Source: GCA-020356105 sp041602815
Lineage (GTDB): Bacteria; Pseudomonadota; Alphaproteobacteria; UBA8366; JADFVY01
NCBI GenBank assembly: GCA_041602815.1
Contig: JBFIFO010000024.1
Coordinates: forward strand, 1-33,175
DNA length: 33,175 nt
Reading direction: 5' to 3'
In this document: positions 7,791-16,321 of the stretch, one piece after another
Numbering within the stretch: position 1 is the first letter of the stretch
Layout of the letters: each line of letters begins with the position of its first letter
Translations under genes and position numbers: made by a program
The notes under the pieces: model-generated
Databases searched by the model: none
What the model was told of the DNA's origin: nothing
The model's input: the letters and a program-made list of their open reading frames with translations, nothing else

Positions 7791-10445
7791 CTAGCCCAAC
7801 GTTTTGCGGGCAATCTCGTACACGTCGCGGCTCAGTCCGTCGCTGCCAAGGATGCGCTGCAGCTGGGCTCGGATCTTCTTCTGCCGGGCCTTGTCGAACC
7901 GGCGCCAGCGTCCCAGTGGCGACAACAGCCGCGCTGCGACCTGCGGGTTAAGCCGATCGAGTTCGAGGACACGGTCGGCCAGAAACCGGTAGCCGGAGCC
8001 GTCGGCGGAATGGAAGCGGACGGCGTTGGCGCCGGCGAACGCGCCGATTAGCGCCCGTACCTTGTTGGGATTGCGCATCGAGAAGGCGGAATCCCGCATC
8101 AGATCGCGGACCCGGTCCAGCGTGTCCTCGCGCGGTGCCGTGGCCTGCACCATGAACCACTTGTCGAGCACCAGCTTGTCCCCGGCCCAGCGCTGCCGAA
8201 ACTCCGCCAGCGCCCTCCGGCGATGCGGCGAATGCCCGTGCGCCAGTAGCGACAACGCGGCGATCGAATCACTCATCGTCTGCGCGTTTTCGAACTGAGC
8301 GGAACAGAGATCATCCAGCACCGCCTCACCGCTCGCCACCAGATAGCCGAGAGCCCGGTTCTTCATCGCCCTGTGGCCGGCGGCCTCGGGCGCCGGCGAG
8401 GGCGGCGCGTTGCCGGCATGCCGATGGTAAGCGCTCAGCAGCCTGTCCTTCAGCGACAGTGCGATCGTCCGGCGCAGGCCCTCGCGCGCCGCGTGCACGG
8501 CATCGACGTCGATCACCTCCATGCGGTCGGCGACCACGTCCTCGCCGGGCAGCGCCAGCATCTCGGCCGCAAAGGCCGGATCCAGCGACTGGTCTTGGAG
8601 CAACTGTCCGAGAGCGGCGGTGAAGCCTGTGCTGTCAGGGGCCGCTTCGCCGCGCTGGATCGCGCGCACGCGACGCAACAGCAGCTGCAGGGCAATGTCC
8701 TGGCCGGCCTGCCAGCGGTTGAATGGATCGCTGTCATGAGCCATCAGGTGAAGGCGCTGGTCCTCCGACAGATCCTGCTCGATGATCACCGGCGCGGAGA
8801 AATTCCGCAGCACCGACGGTGTCGGCGGCGCGGCCACGTCGACGAACCGGAAAGTCTGAACCGGCTCGCGCAGTTCGAGAACCCGCGTCCCGTCGGTCGC
8901 CGCAGCCTCACCGTTCAGGCGCAGCGGCAGGTCGCGGCCCTGCGCATCGAGCAGCCCGATGGCAACGGGAATATGCACCGGCTTCTTGGTCTTTTGGCCG
9001 GGCGTCGGCGGCGTCGACTGCCGGAAGGTCATCTCGTATGTCCTGGCCGCCGGGTCGTGCCGGGTCTCCACCCGGACCGTTGGTGTCCCCGCCTGGCCGT
9101 ACCAGTGCCGGAACTGCGCCAAATCGACCCCGTTTGCTGCCTCCATGGCGGCGATGAAATCGTCGCAGGTCACCGCCTGGCCGTCGTGGCGGTCGAAATA
9201 CAGATCGATCCCCCTGCGGAACCGCTCGGCACCGAGAAGGGTGTGGATCATCCGCACGACCTCGGCCCCCTTTTCGTAGACCGTGGCGGTGTAGAAGTTG
9301 TTGATCTCGATGTACGAGTCGGGACGCACCGGGTGCGCGAGCGGCCCCGCGTCCTCGGGAAACTGGCGGGCCCGCAGCGTTCGAACGTCGCCGATCCGCT
9401 TGACCGCCGCACTGCGCATGTCGGCGGAGAACTGCTGGTCGCGGAAGACCGTCAGACCCTCTTTCAGCGATAACTGGAACCAGTCGCGGCAGGTGACGCG
9501 ATTGCCGGTCCAGTTGTGGAAGTACTCGTGCGCGATCACGCTTTCGATGAAGGCGTAATCGCTGTCGGTGGCCGTTTCCGGTTTGGCCAGTACGAATTTC
9601 GCATTGAAGACATTGAGCCCCTTGTTCTCCATTGCGCCCATGTTGAAGTCGCCCACCGCGACGAGTATGTAGACGTCGAGGTCGTATTCCAGTCCATAGA
9701 CCGCCTCGTCCCAGCGCATCGCGTTCTTCAGGGATTCCATGGCCCAGGCGCAGCGGTCATCGTTGCCGGGCTCGACATAGATGCGCAGGGTCACCGGCCG
9801 CTCCGATCCGGTAACGTATGTGTCCTCGACAAGGGCGAGATCGCCGGCGACGAGGGCGAACAGGTACGACGGTTTCGGGAACGGATCCTCCCACACCGCG
9901 CGATGACGACCGTCCGGAAGGATTTCTTCGGAGACCAGATTGCCATTGGACAGGAGCACCGGATAGCGGCTGCGATCGGCGGTGATCGTGGTGCGGTAGA
10001 TCGCCATCACGTCCGGACGGTCGATGAAGAAGGTGATCCGCCGGAAACCCTCGGCTTCGCACTGGGTGCAGAACGTCCCGCCGGACTTGTAGAGGCCTTC
10101 GAGCGCGGTGTTGTCCTGCGGGCGGATCTCGACTTCCGTTTCCAGCGTGAAGGCGTTCGGCGCGTCGGCGATCATCAGCGTGTCGTCGCTTAGCGTGTAT
10201 TCGCCCTCCTCCAGCCGTCGGCCGTCGACGGCAACGGAGAGCAACGTGAGTTCCTGGCCGTCCAGCACGAGCGGTCCCGTGCCGCCCGGCTGTCGACGGA
10301 CCTCAAGTCGCGCGGCCACCCGCGTGCTGTCCTCGTCAAGGTCGAACGCCAGCGCGATCGTCTCTATGCGCCAGTCGGGCGGCCGGTAATCCTTGAGCCG
10401 GATTGTCTGCGGGGCTTTGCTGCTGGTTCGTGCCTCTGCGCTCAT
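7791..10445 (-). CDS. pepN: Aminopeptidase N (M1 family zinc metallopeptidase)
   Basis: The protein is 884 residues from ATG 10445, the usual length of bacterial PepN. An in-frame extension to 10640 is Arg-rich, overlaps the neighbouring gene and is not family-like. M1 hallmarks are present: the exopeptidase motif GAMEN at 270-274 and the zinc site HEYFH at 306-310 with the third ligand Glu329 (HEXXH-X18-E). The N-terminal beta domain includes the CTQCE segment (about 126-130) typical of PepN. The C-terminal half matches the DUF3458-type helical region. It removes N-terminal amino acids from peptides in the cytoplasm (no signal peptide). No good Shine-Dalgarno is visible before the ATG. The gene is last in a possible minus-strand operon, 76 bp after the stop of the membrane protein gene at 10522. 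Confidence 0.96.
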   Translation of the reverse strand: MSAEARTSSKAPQTIRLKDYRPPDWRIETIALAFDLDEDSTRVAARLEVRRQPGGTGPLVLDGQELTLLSVAVDGRRLEEGEYTLSDDTLMIADAPNAFTLETEVEIRPQDNTALEGLYKSGGTFCTQCEAEGFRRITFFIDRPDVMAIYRTTITADRSRYPVLLSNGNLVSEEILPDGRHRAVWEDPFPKPSYLFALVAGDLALVEDTYVTGSERPVTLRIYVEPGNDDRCAWAMESLKNAMRWDEAVYGLEYDLDVYILVAVGDFNMGAMENKGLNVFNAKFVLAKPETATDSDYAFIESVIAHEYFHNWTGNRVTCRDWFQLSLKEGLTVFRDQQFSADMRSAAVKRIGDVRTLRARQFPEDAGPLAHPVRPDSYIEINNFYTATVYEKGAEVVRMIHTLLGAERFRRGIDLYFDRHDGQAVTCDDFIAAMEAANGVDLAQFRHWYGQAGTPTVRVETRHDPAARTYEMTFRQSTPPTPGQKTKKPVHIPVAIGLLDAQGRDLPLRLNGEAAATDGTRVLELREPVQTFRFVDVAAPPTPSVLRNFSAPVIIEQDLSEDQRLHLMAHDSDPFNRWQAGQDIALQLLLRRVRAIQRGEAAPDSTGFTAALGQLLQDQSLDPAFAAEMLALPGEDVVADRMEVIDVDAVHAAREGLRRTIALSLKDRLLSAYHRHAGNAPPSPAPEAAGHRAMKNRALGYLVASGEAVLDDLCSAQFENAQTMSDSIAALSLLAHGHSPHRRRALAEFRQRWAGDKLVLDKWFMVQATAPREDTLDRVRDLMRDSAFSMRNPNKVRALIGAFAGANAVRFHSADGSGYRFLADRVLELDRLNPQVAARLLSPLGRWRRFDKARQKKIRAQLQRILGSDGLSRDVYEIARKTLG

Positions 10446-10521
10446 GCAGCGAGTGTCGGGTGGCAGTGCCGCGAGGTCAAGCGCCGGTTCTGCGCACTGC
10501 GACCCGGTTGCAGCTGCCGCG

Positions 10522-11370
10522 TCACCAGATAATTCGTCCGTTGCGCGCCTCGAACCGCACCGGGAACGCCGTCGCGACCCGCTCCAGCAGAATCGAGTCG
10601 CCGTCCGCCAGCCGCGCAGCTTCGTCCTCGGGGAGCGCATCCCACTCCTTCCCGCTCAGGATCGGGCGCAGCTCCATGATCAACCGGAACCGCTCGTCGA
10701 CGGCGATGATGGCGCCCGGCCTGTTCAACTGCACGATATAAGCGTTGGCGAGTTCTGCGGCGCTGAGCGGGATGTTGGTGCTCTTGTATCGCTCGCTCAG
10801 ACCCACCGTATAGCTGCCGCCGAGCAGCGGCTCCGTCCCGTCTTTCGAGAGAATTTTCCAGTCAAACCTATAATCGCCCTGTCGCTTGCCGCGGAAGGAC
10901 AGGTCGATCCGGCCCGGCGCGCCGCCACCGGGCCATTCGACGCCGATCCCGGCAATCCGGTGAAGCGTTTCCGCGAACACCAGCAACCGTGCCGCGGCAT
11001 CCTTCTGCCCCTGCACGTAGCGGGCCACGGCGCGCTGCCGGTCGTCGATCGTCAGCACGGTCATGGTCCCGACCGCGATGCCGACGACCACCAGGGCCCA
11101 GGGAACCGATTTGACGTGCCGGAGGCGCTTGCGGCTCGTGTCGTCGTAGCGCCGGCCGGCGGCGGCTCCCAGCTGATAGCAGGCGAACAATACCGTAAAG
11201 CCGATCAATGCGCCGAACGGCACGATGACCCAATCGGCCCAGGCACCGTTGTCGTATTGGTACAACCAGGCCACGCTGCCCATGACGCGCGCGGCATACA
11301 GGCCCGCATCCGGGCCGAGCACGAGGCCCCAGATGAGGCCGGCAACGGCATATAGGGACTGGACTTTCAT
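10522..11370 (-). CDS. Membrane protein of unknown function, paralog 2
   Basis: The protein is 282 residues. Hydrophobic segments lie at about 5-35 (possibly a hairpin), 50-70 and 90-108. A roughly 170-residue soluble, beta-rich domain follows, predicted on one face of the membrane. It aligns along its whole length with the 287-residue neighbour upstream (11414-12277): shared landmarks are an AW-Y...AW-(D/E)W segment before TM2, ETLHRI/ETHRI, W-GGG-GR, G-YRF-W, LNR--A-I-VDE and FPVRF close to the C-terminus. I do not recognise the family. It sits between that paralog (43 bp) and pepN (76 bp) on the same strand, consistent with an operon. Confidence 0.8.
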   Translation of the reverse strand: MKVQSLYAVAGLIWGLVLGPDAGLYAARVMGSVAWLYQYDNGAWADWVIVPFGALIGFTVLFACYQLGAAAGRRYDDTSRKRLRHVKSVPWALVVVGIAVGTMTVLTIDDRQRAVARYVQGQKDAAARLLVFAETLHRIAGIGVEWPGGGAPGRIDLSFRGKRQGDYRFDWKILSKDGTEPLLGGSYTVGLSERYKSTNIPLSAAELANAYIVQLNRPGAIIAVDERFRLIMELRPILSGKEWDALPEDEAARLADGDSILLERVATAFPVRFEARNGRIIW

Positions 11371-11413
11371 GACGGTTGATTGGACTCCGGCATGGGGCGG
11401 TAGCGGGTCCCTG

Positions 11414-12277
11414 TCAATCCCAGGAGAGCGTCTCGCCGTACAGGAAGAAGCGTACGGGAAACTCAGAGCTTGAGCGGTAAATCAGCGGTGACCAGCCATT
11501 GGCCAGGTTTTGTACCTCGTGCGGCGGCATCCGGGACATCTCGTACTCGGTCGGGATCGGCGCCAGCTGCGCCTCGAAGACGAACGGCTCGTCTACCATG
11601 ATGTTCGCGTCCTGGCGGTTCAGCAGCGTCCGGTAACCCGCGACGACGTCGTGCGCGGACAGCACGACCTCGATCTCTTTCATGCCAGCCGTCAGATGCA
11701 GGTCGCGTGCGCCCGAGATCAGTGGTTTTTCATACAGCGTGTCGCGCACCTGCCATTCGAAGCGGTAGCCGCCCTCGCGCAGACCGTCCAACGTCACGGC
11801 GGCCCGGCCATCCCGGCCGCCGCCGGACCAGGTGACCGCGATATCGGAGATCCGGTGCGTCTCGGACAACAGCATGGGGAAATACCGCGCCGCGGCCGCA
11901 GCCCCTTTGCGGGCCTTCTCAATTTCCTCATTCCGTCCGTACTGTTGCCAGGCGAAGCCGCCGGCAACGGCGAGGCCCAGGACCAGCAAGGCCCAGGCAA
12001 GGGCGCCACCCTTGCCGGCCCCTTTCTCGTCGGCGCGCCCGTCGTAGCGACTGGCGACCATGCGGCTCAACATCATCGTAACGGCGAACGTCACGAGCCC
12101 GATGATGAGGCCGAAGCCGGGAATGGCCCAGTTCGTCCATTCCGGCCAGGCCGAATCGCCGAACAGGTAGATCCACGCGACACCGGCGGCGATGACGGCG
12201 GCAGCGATTCCGGCACCGATGCCGAGCAGCGTGGCCCAGAGGAAGCCGACCGCCAGATAAAGTCCTTTCTTGCCCAT
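11414..12277 (-). CDS. Membrane protein of unknown function, paralog 1
   Basis: The protein is 287 residues from ATG 12277 (MGKKGLYLAVGF...). A longer in-frame version from 12415 would overlap the preceding gene and is Arg-rich, so I rejected it. Transmembrane segments are at about 5-36, 52-72 and 93-110. A soluble domain of about 170 residues ends FPVRFFLYGETLSWD. It is clearly paralogous to the 282-residue protein downstream, with the same architecture and conserved blocks. It begins 26 bp after the stop of the 101-residue gene, suggesting co-transcription. No catalytic motif is visible. Function unknown. Confidence 0.8.
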   Translation of the reverse strand: MGKKGLYLAVGFLWATLLGIGAGIAAAVIAAGVAWIYLFGDSAWPEWTNWAIPGFGLIIGLVTFAVTMMLSRMVASRYDGRADEKGAGKGGALAWALLVLGLAVAGGFAWQQYGRNEEIEKARKGAAAAARYFPMLLSETHRISDIAVTWSGGGRDGRAAVTLDGLREGGYRFEWQVRDTLYEKPLISGARDLHLTAGMKEIEVVLSAHDVVAGYRTLLNRQDANIMVDEPFVFEAQLAPIPTEYEMSRMPPHEVQNLANGWSPLIYRSSSEFPVRFFLYGETLSWD

Positions 12278-12303
12278 GGCGTTGACGAGTCTGGTGCGGC
12301 GTG

Positions 12304-12609
12304 TCAGACGATCTCTTCGCGCAGACTGTCGGCGATATAGCGAAGCAGGGTCGCCGCCTCGCTCAACTGATCGACGATCGGCTCCTCGCCGTCCTCCAGG
12401 AGAAAGCGGATACAATCCCAGTCGTCGTGCAGAGAGCGCACGTCCAGACCGCCCGGCTGATCGTCGATGCCATAGCGCTCCTCCTCGGGCACGTCCCAGT
12501 AGAACGTCTGGTTGAGGACGATCGAATGCCGCCCGCTGCTTTCGATGTGGTCAAGCAATCGATTTACGATACGGCGCAGATCCGCTATTTCGACCGCTGG
12601 TGTCTGCAT
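12304..12609 (-). CDS. Small conserved hypothetical protein (101 residues)
   Basis: ATG 12609 is preceded by AGGAG with 9 nt spacing, so I prefer it to the in-frame ATG at 12711. The protein is soluble and acidic, with no signal peptide or membrane segment. The central segment (FYWDVPEEERYGIDD, then LDVRSLHDDWDCI) resembles small proteobacterial hypothetical proteins with a YW-(I/V)P...RY...LDV--L-DDW pattern, whose function I do not know. The flanking sequence is predicted helical. It is the first gene of the minus-strand group leading to the two membrane paralogs and pepN, and is divergent from the MFS gene. Confidence 0.78.
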   Translation of the reverse strand: MQTPAVEIADLRRIVNRLLDHIESSGRHSIVLNQTFYWDVPEEERYGIDDQPGGLDVRSLHDDWDCIRFLLEDGEEPIVDQLSEAATLLRYIADSLREEIV

Positions 12610-12730
12610 CTCGCGGTACTCCTGTTCCCGACCGGTGAACGTGCGGCACATAATAGGCTCGGAAATATTACCGCAGCGTTTCGAAAACCAAATTACGGCC
12701 CCCGTCGGCAATGCGAAAGTTTATGACTTA

Positions 12731-13996
12731 ATGGCATATGGCCTGGCCGATTTCGGCGCCATCCGCAGCGCTTTCGGCAACCGCAACTTCGCGATCTACA
12801 CGGCGGGCAGTACCGTGACGCTCGTCGGGTTGTGGGTGCAGCGACTGGGCGTCGGCTGGCTCACCTGGGAACTCACGCAGTCCGGGTTCTGGCTTGGTGC
12901 GGTGGCCTTCGCCGACCTGTTCCCGGCGGTCGTCGTCGGGCCGTTCGCTGGCGTTCTTGCCGACCGGCTGGACCGTCTGCGGCTGGCCGTTATCTGTCAG
13001 AGCCTTTCGTTGCTGCAGACCGTTGTGCTGTTCGCCCTGACCTGGGCCGGGCTGATCGAGATCGTCTCGCTGGTCGCGCTCACCGGTTTCCTGGGTGCGG
13101 TGCGGGCGGTCTACATGCCGGTGCGGCTGTCGCTCGTCCCGTCGCTCGTGCGGGCCGACGACGTGCCGGCAGCCGTCGCCATTTCCTCGCTGATCTTCAA
13201 TCTGGCGCGCTTCGTCGGTCCGGCCCTGGCCGGCCTTGTGATCACCGCGTGGGGTGTTGCGCCGACCTTCGCGCTCTACGCGCTGTCGGTCGTCGTCCTG
13301 TTGTTTGCGCTGACTCGCCTGCGCATCGAGCGCGGAGCGGCCGCGGCCGGGCGGGGCGGCGGCATGCTGGCCGAGATCGCGGAAGGCGTGCGCTACACGG
13401 TGCGGCATCCGGCGATCGGGCCGCTGCTGCTCCTGATGCTGACGATCTCCGTGCTGGCACGCCCGGTGGGCGAGCTGCTGCCGGGTTTTGCCGATGCCGT
13501 GTTCGGGCGCGGTGCCGGTGGGCTGGCCTGGCTGACCTCCGCCATCGGCCTCGGTGCGGTGGCGGGCGGGGTCTGGCTTGCGAAGCGGGGCAACGCAACT
13601 GGCCTCATGATGATCGCGCTGTTCGGTGGCGGCGGTTGCGCGGTGTCTCTCCTGCTGTTCACGGGCACCACGATGTTCTGGGTGGCGGTTCTGGCGGCGG
13701 CGATTTTCGGCGGTGCCATGGTGTCCAGCGCGATCGCCACCCAGACCCTGATCCTGCGGGCCGTCGAGGATTCCGTGCGCGGGCGTGTGCTGAGCCTCTA
13801 CGGCGTGATCTTCCGGGGCGGCCCGGCCATCGGTTCGCTGGTTATGGGCACGCTCTCCGGGCCCTTCGGCCTGCGCTGGCCGCTTGCGGTCGGTGGAATT
13901 CTGTGCCTTGTGGCGACGGCCCTTATATGGCCGCGGCGGCGACGCATGATCGTGCTGCTCGAACGGATCGCGCCGAAACGCAGCGGCCCCGGCTAG
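12731..13996 (+). CDS. MFS transporter, EntS-like (MFS_3) family
   Basis: The protein is 421 residues from ATG 12731. The in-frame sequence further upstream is antisense to the divergent 101-residue gene and not transporter-like. It has about ten to twelve hydrophobic segments. The first half carries the family signature: GNRNFAIYTAG before TM1, then a loop with VLADRLDRLRL, the variant of the MFS motif A (GxxADRxGRR). The pattern fits the MFS_3/'transmembrane secretion effector' group that includes the enterobactin exporter EntS, so proton-driven export of a small molecule across the inner membrane is the best guess. The substrate is unknown. The Shine-Dalgarno is weak. It is followed after 104 bp by the Liv-type cluster, with no obvious link. 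Confidence 0.85.
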   Translation: MAYGLADFGAIRSAFGNRNFAIYTAGSTVTLVGLWVQRLGVGWLTWELTQSGFWLGAVAFADLFPAVVVGPFAGVLADRLDRLRLAVICQSLSLLQTVVLFALTWAGLIEIVSLVALTGFLGAVRAVYMPVRLSLVPSLVRADDVPAAVAISSLIFNLARFVGPALAGLVITAWGVAPTFALYALSVVVLLFALTRLRIERGAAAAGRGGGMLAEIAEGVRYTVRHPAIGPLLLLMLTISVLARPVGELLPGFADAVFGRGAGGLAWLTSAIGLGAVAGGVWLAKRGNATGLMMIALFGGGGCAVSLLLFTGTTMFWVAVLAAAIFGGAMVSSAIATQTLILRAVEDSVRGRVLSLYGVIFRGGPAIGSLVMGTLSGPFGLRWPLAVGGILCLVATALIWPRRRRMIVLLERIAPKRSGPG

Positions 13997-14100
13997 GTTG
14001 TCCATTTGCGCGCACTCCAGACCCGGCTATAAAGGGAGCCCCGGACGCCGATATCGATCGCGATCCGTAACAACAAACCAAGACACGGGAGAGCAATCCC

Positions 14101-15273
14101 ATGAGCAGGAAAATCCCATTCGCCGTGGCCCTTGCCGCGGCCGCCGGCATCGTCTCCACATCCGGTGCCGCCGAGGGCATCAAGATCGGCATGATCACGA
14201 CGCTGTCGGGCGGCGGCAGCGCCCTCGGCATCGATATTCGCGACGGTTTCGAACTTGCGATCAAGCAGGGCGGTGGCAAGCTGGGCGGCATCCCCGTCGA
14301 ACTCATCGTAGTGGACGACGGCCGCAAGCCCGAAACCGCCAAACAGATTGCCGACCGCATGGTGAAGTCGGACAAGGTCGACATCATGACCGGGATCGTC
14401 TGGTCGAACCTGGCGATGGCCGTGGTCCCCGCCGTGACGAGGGGCGGCACCTTCTATATCAGCCCGAATGCCGGGCCCTCTGCCCTGGCCGGCAAGCTGT
14501 GCAACGAGAATTACTTCAACGTCGCCTGGCAGAACGACAACCTGCACGAGGCGATGGGCCAGCACGTGTCCGACAAGGGCTACAACAACGTCTACATCCT
14601 TGCCCCCAACTATCCGGCCGGCAAGGACGCGCTGGCCGGGTTCAAGCGTTACTACAAGGGCAGGCTTTCCGGCGAGGTCTATACCAAGCTGGGGCAGAAG
14701 GACTATGCCGCGGAGATCTCGGCCCTGCGGGCGGCCAAGCCCGATGCCGTGTTCTTCTTCCTGCCCGGCGGCATGGGGATCAATTTCCTCAAGCAATACG
14801 CCCAGGCGGGTCTCAAGGATCAGATCCCGCTTTTCGGACCGGCCTTCTCGTTCGACGAGACGATCTTGAAACCGGTGGGCGACGCCGCGATCGGCGTGTT
14901 CAACACCTCGCAATGGAACGGCGACATCGAGAACGCGGCAAACCGTGCCTTCGTTGCCGATTTCATCGCCGAATACGGCCGCCGGCCCTCGCTGTACGCC
15001 AGCCAGGGCTATGATGCGGCACGGCTGATCGGCTCCGCGCTGGCGGCCGTCAAGGGCGACGTGTCGGACAGGAGCGCCTTCCGGCTGGCGCTGACCAAGG
15101 CGGAATTCGAGTCTGTGCGCGGCAATTTCCGGTTCGGGGCGAACCATCACCCGATCCAGGACATCTATGTGCGGCAGGTCTATCGGAACGAACAGGGCGA
15201 GCTGACCAACAAGATCGTCGGCAAGGTGTTCACGGACCATCAGGACGCATACGCCAAGGACTGCATCATGTAG
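14101..15273 (+). CDS. Branched-chain amino acid-type ABC transporter substrate-binding protein
   Basis: The protein is 390 residues with GGGAGAG 7 nt before the ATG. A signal peptide (MSRKIPFAVALAAAAGIVST, cut near SGA-AEG) sends it to the periplasm. The mature part starts IKIGMITTLSGGGSALGIDI and continues with a VDDGRKPETAK segment, the hallmark of the HAAT/LivJ type I periplasmic binding proteins. It is the capture subunit for the permeases and ATPases at 15401-20208. The family binds branched-chain amino acids but also amides, urea, aromatic acids and other solutes, so the ligand is not settled. The neighbouring aminotransferase and hydrolase suggest a modified amino compound. Confidence 0.93.
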   Translation: MSRKIPFAVALAAAAGIVSTSGAAEGIKIGMITTLSGGGSALGIDIRDGFELAIKQGGGKLGGIPVELIVVDDGRKPETAKQIADRMVKSDKVDIMTGIVWSNLAMAVVPAVTRGGTFYISPNAGPSALAGKLCNENYFNVAWQNDNLHEAMGQHVSDKGYNNVYILAPNYPAGKDALAGFKRYYKGRLSGEVYTKLGQKDYAAEISALRAAKPDAVFFFLPGGMGINFLKQYAQAGLKDQIPLFGPAFSFDETILKPVGDAAIGVFNTSQWNGDIENAANRAFVADFIAEYGRRPSLYASQGYDAARLIGSALAAVKGDVSDRSAFRLALTKAEFESVRGNFRFGANHHPIQDIYVRQVYRNEQGELTNKIVGKVFTDHQDAYAKDCIM

Positions 15274-15281
15274 GGTTCGCG

Positions 15282-15302
15282 CCGGGCCGGGGGGCGGCCC
15301 GG
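15282..15302 (+). promoter_or_regulatory. Stem-loop between binding-protein and permease genes
   Basis: A perfect 7-bp stem (CCGGGCC/GGCCCGG) with a 7-nt G-rich loop begins 9 bp after the binding-protein stop codon. There is no T-tract, so it is more likely an mRNA-stabilising or attenuating hairpin than a full terminator. Such structures often raise binding-protein expression over that of the permeases. Confidence 0.4.
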
Positions 15303-15400
15303 TCGTCCCGCATTTCGGTCGCCAGCGCCGGACCGGGTCGGAGAAAGCGCGGCAGGGGGCGCCGTCGTAGGGCCGACGGGTCCGCAAATGGAACGTGCCG

Positions 15401-16321
15401 ATGAATGCGCTGCTGGTTCTCGAACAGGTGCTGAACGGCCTGCAGCTCGGAGTCATGCTGTTCCTGCTGGCAGCCGGGCTGACGCTGGTGTTCGGCATCA
15501 TGGACCTGATCAACCTCGCGCACGGCTCCCTCTACATGGTCGGCGCCTTCGTCGCCGCCACGGTGGCGCAGTGGACCGGCTCGTTCATGCTGGGCCTCCT
15601 GGCGGCCCTGCCCGCGGCGGCGCTCGCCGGCATGGTGGTGGAAGTCATCGCGCTGCGTACCCTGTATGCGCGCAGCCACCTCGACCAGGTGCTGGCGACC
15701 TTTGGCCTGATTCTGTTCTTCAACGAGCTGGTCCGCATCGTCTGGGGGCCGCGGGCGATCTTCATGGACGTGCCGCAGGCGTTGTCGGGCACGGTAGAGA
15801 TCGTGCCGGGCGCCCCCTATCCGACATACCGGCTGGCGATCATCCTGGTGGGGATCGCGGTGGCCGCGTTCCTTTACGTCCTCATCACCCGCACGCGGGT
15901 CGGCATGCTGATCCGGGCGGGCGCCAGCAACCGCGAGATGATCGGCGCCCTCGGTGTGAACGTGAAGCTCCTCTATACCTTGGTGTTTGGGCTGGGTGCG
16001 GCCCTGGCCGGGTTGGCCGGTGCCATGGCGGGGCCAATCTTCGCGGTCGAGGTCGGGATGGGCGAGGGCATTCTCATCCTCACATTCGTCGTCATCGTGA
16101 TCGGCGGCATCGGATCGATCCGCGGCGCGATGGTCGGCGCCTTGCTGGTCGGTCTTGTGGATACCCTGGGACGCGCGTTCCTGCCCGTGCTGTTCCGCCT
16201 GGTCCTCGAGCCGGCGACCGCCGACGGCGTCGGCGCTTCGCTGGCGTCGATGGCGATCTACATCCTGATGGCCGGCATCCTGGTGTGGCGGCCGCGCGGC
16301 CTGTTCCCGGCCCATGGCTGA
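15401..16321 (+). CDS. Liv-type ABC transporter permease (LivH family)
   Basis: The protein is 306 residues from ATG 15401, with GGA about 8 nt upstream. A GTG two codons earlier (15395) is possible. It has about eight hydrophobic helices. The N-terminal GLQLGVMLFLLAAGLTLVFG followed by MDLINLAHGSLYM is the LivH signature, and a cytoplasmic loop with RAGASNREMIGALGVN contacts the ATPases. It forms the inner-membrane channel with the LivM-type partner, whose start overlaps its end by 8 bp, indicating coupled translation. Confidence 0.92.
   Translation: MNALLVLEQVLNGLQLGVMLFLLAAGLTLVFGIMDLINLAHGSLYMVGAFVAATVAQWTGSFMLGLLAALPAAALAGMVVEVIALRTLYARSHLDQVLATFGLILFFNELVRIVWGPRAIFMDVPQALSGTVEIVPGAPYPTYRLAIILVGIAVAAFLYVLITRTRVGMLIRAGASNREMIGALGVNVKLLYTLVFGLGAALAGLAGAMAGPIFAVEVGMGEGILILTFVVIVIGGIGSIRGAMVGALLVGLVDTLGRAFLPVLFRLVLEPATADGVGASLASMAIYILMAGILVWRPRGLFPAHG

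Noticed and set aside
10446..10640. 65-residue N-terminal extension of pepN
   Set aside because: It is Arg/Ser-rich, overlaps the upstream gene's coding region and is absent from normal PepN.
12728..14005. 425-codon minus-strand frame opposite the MFS gene
   Set aside because: Composition is the antisense of a hydrophobic transporter (rich in Gln, Arg, His, Pro), with no known domain.
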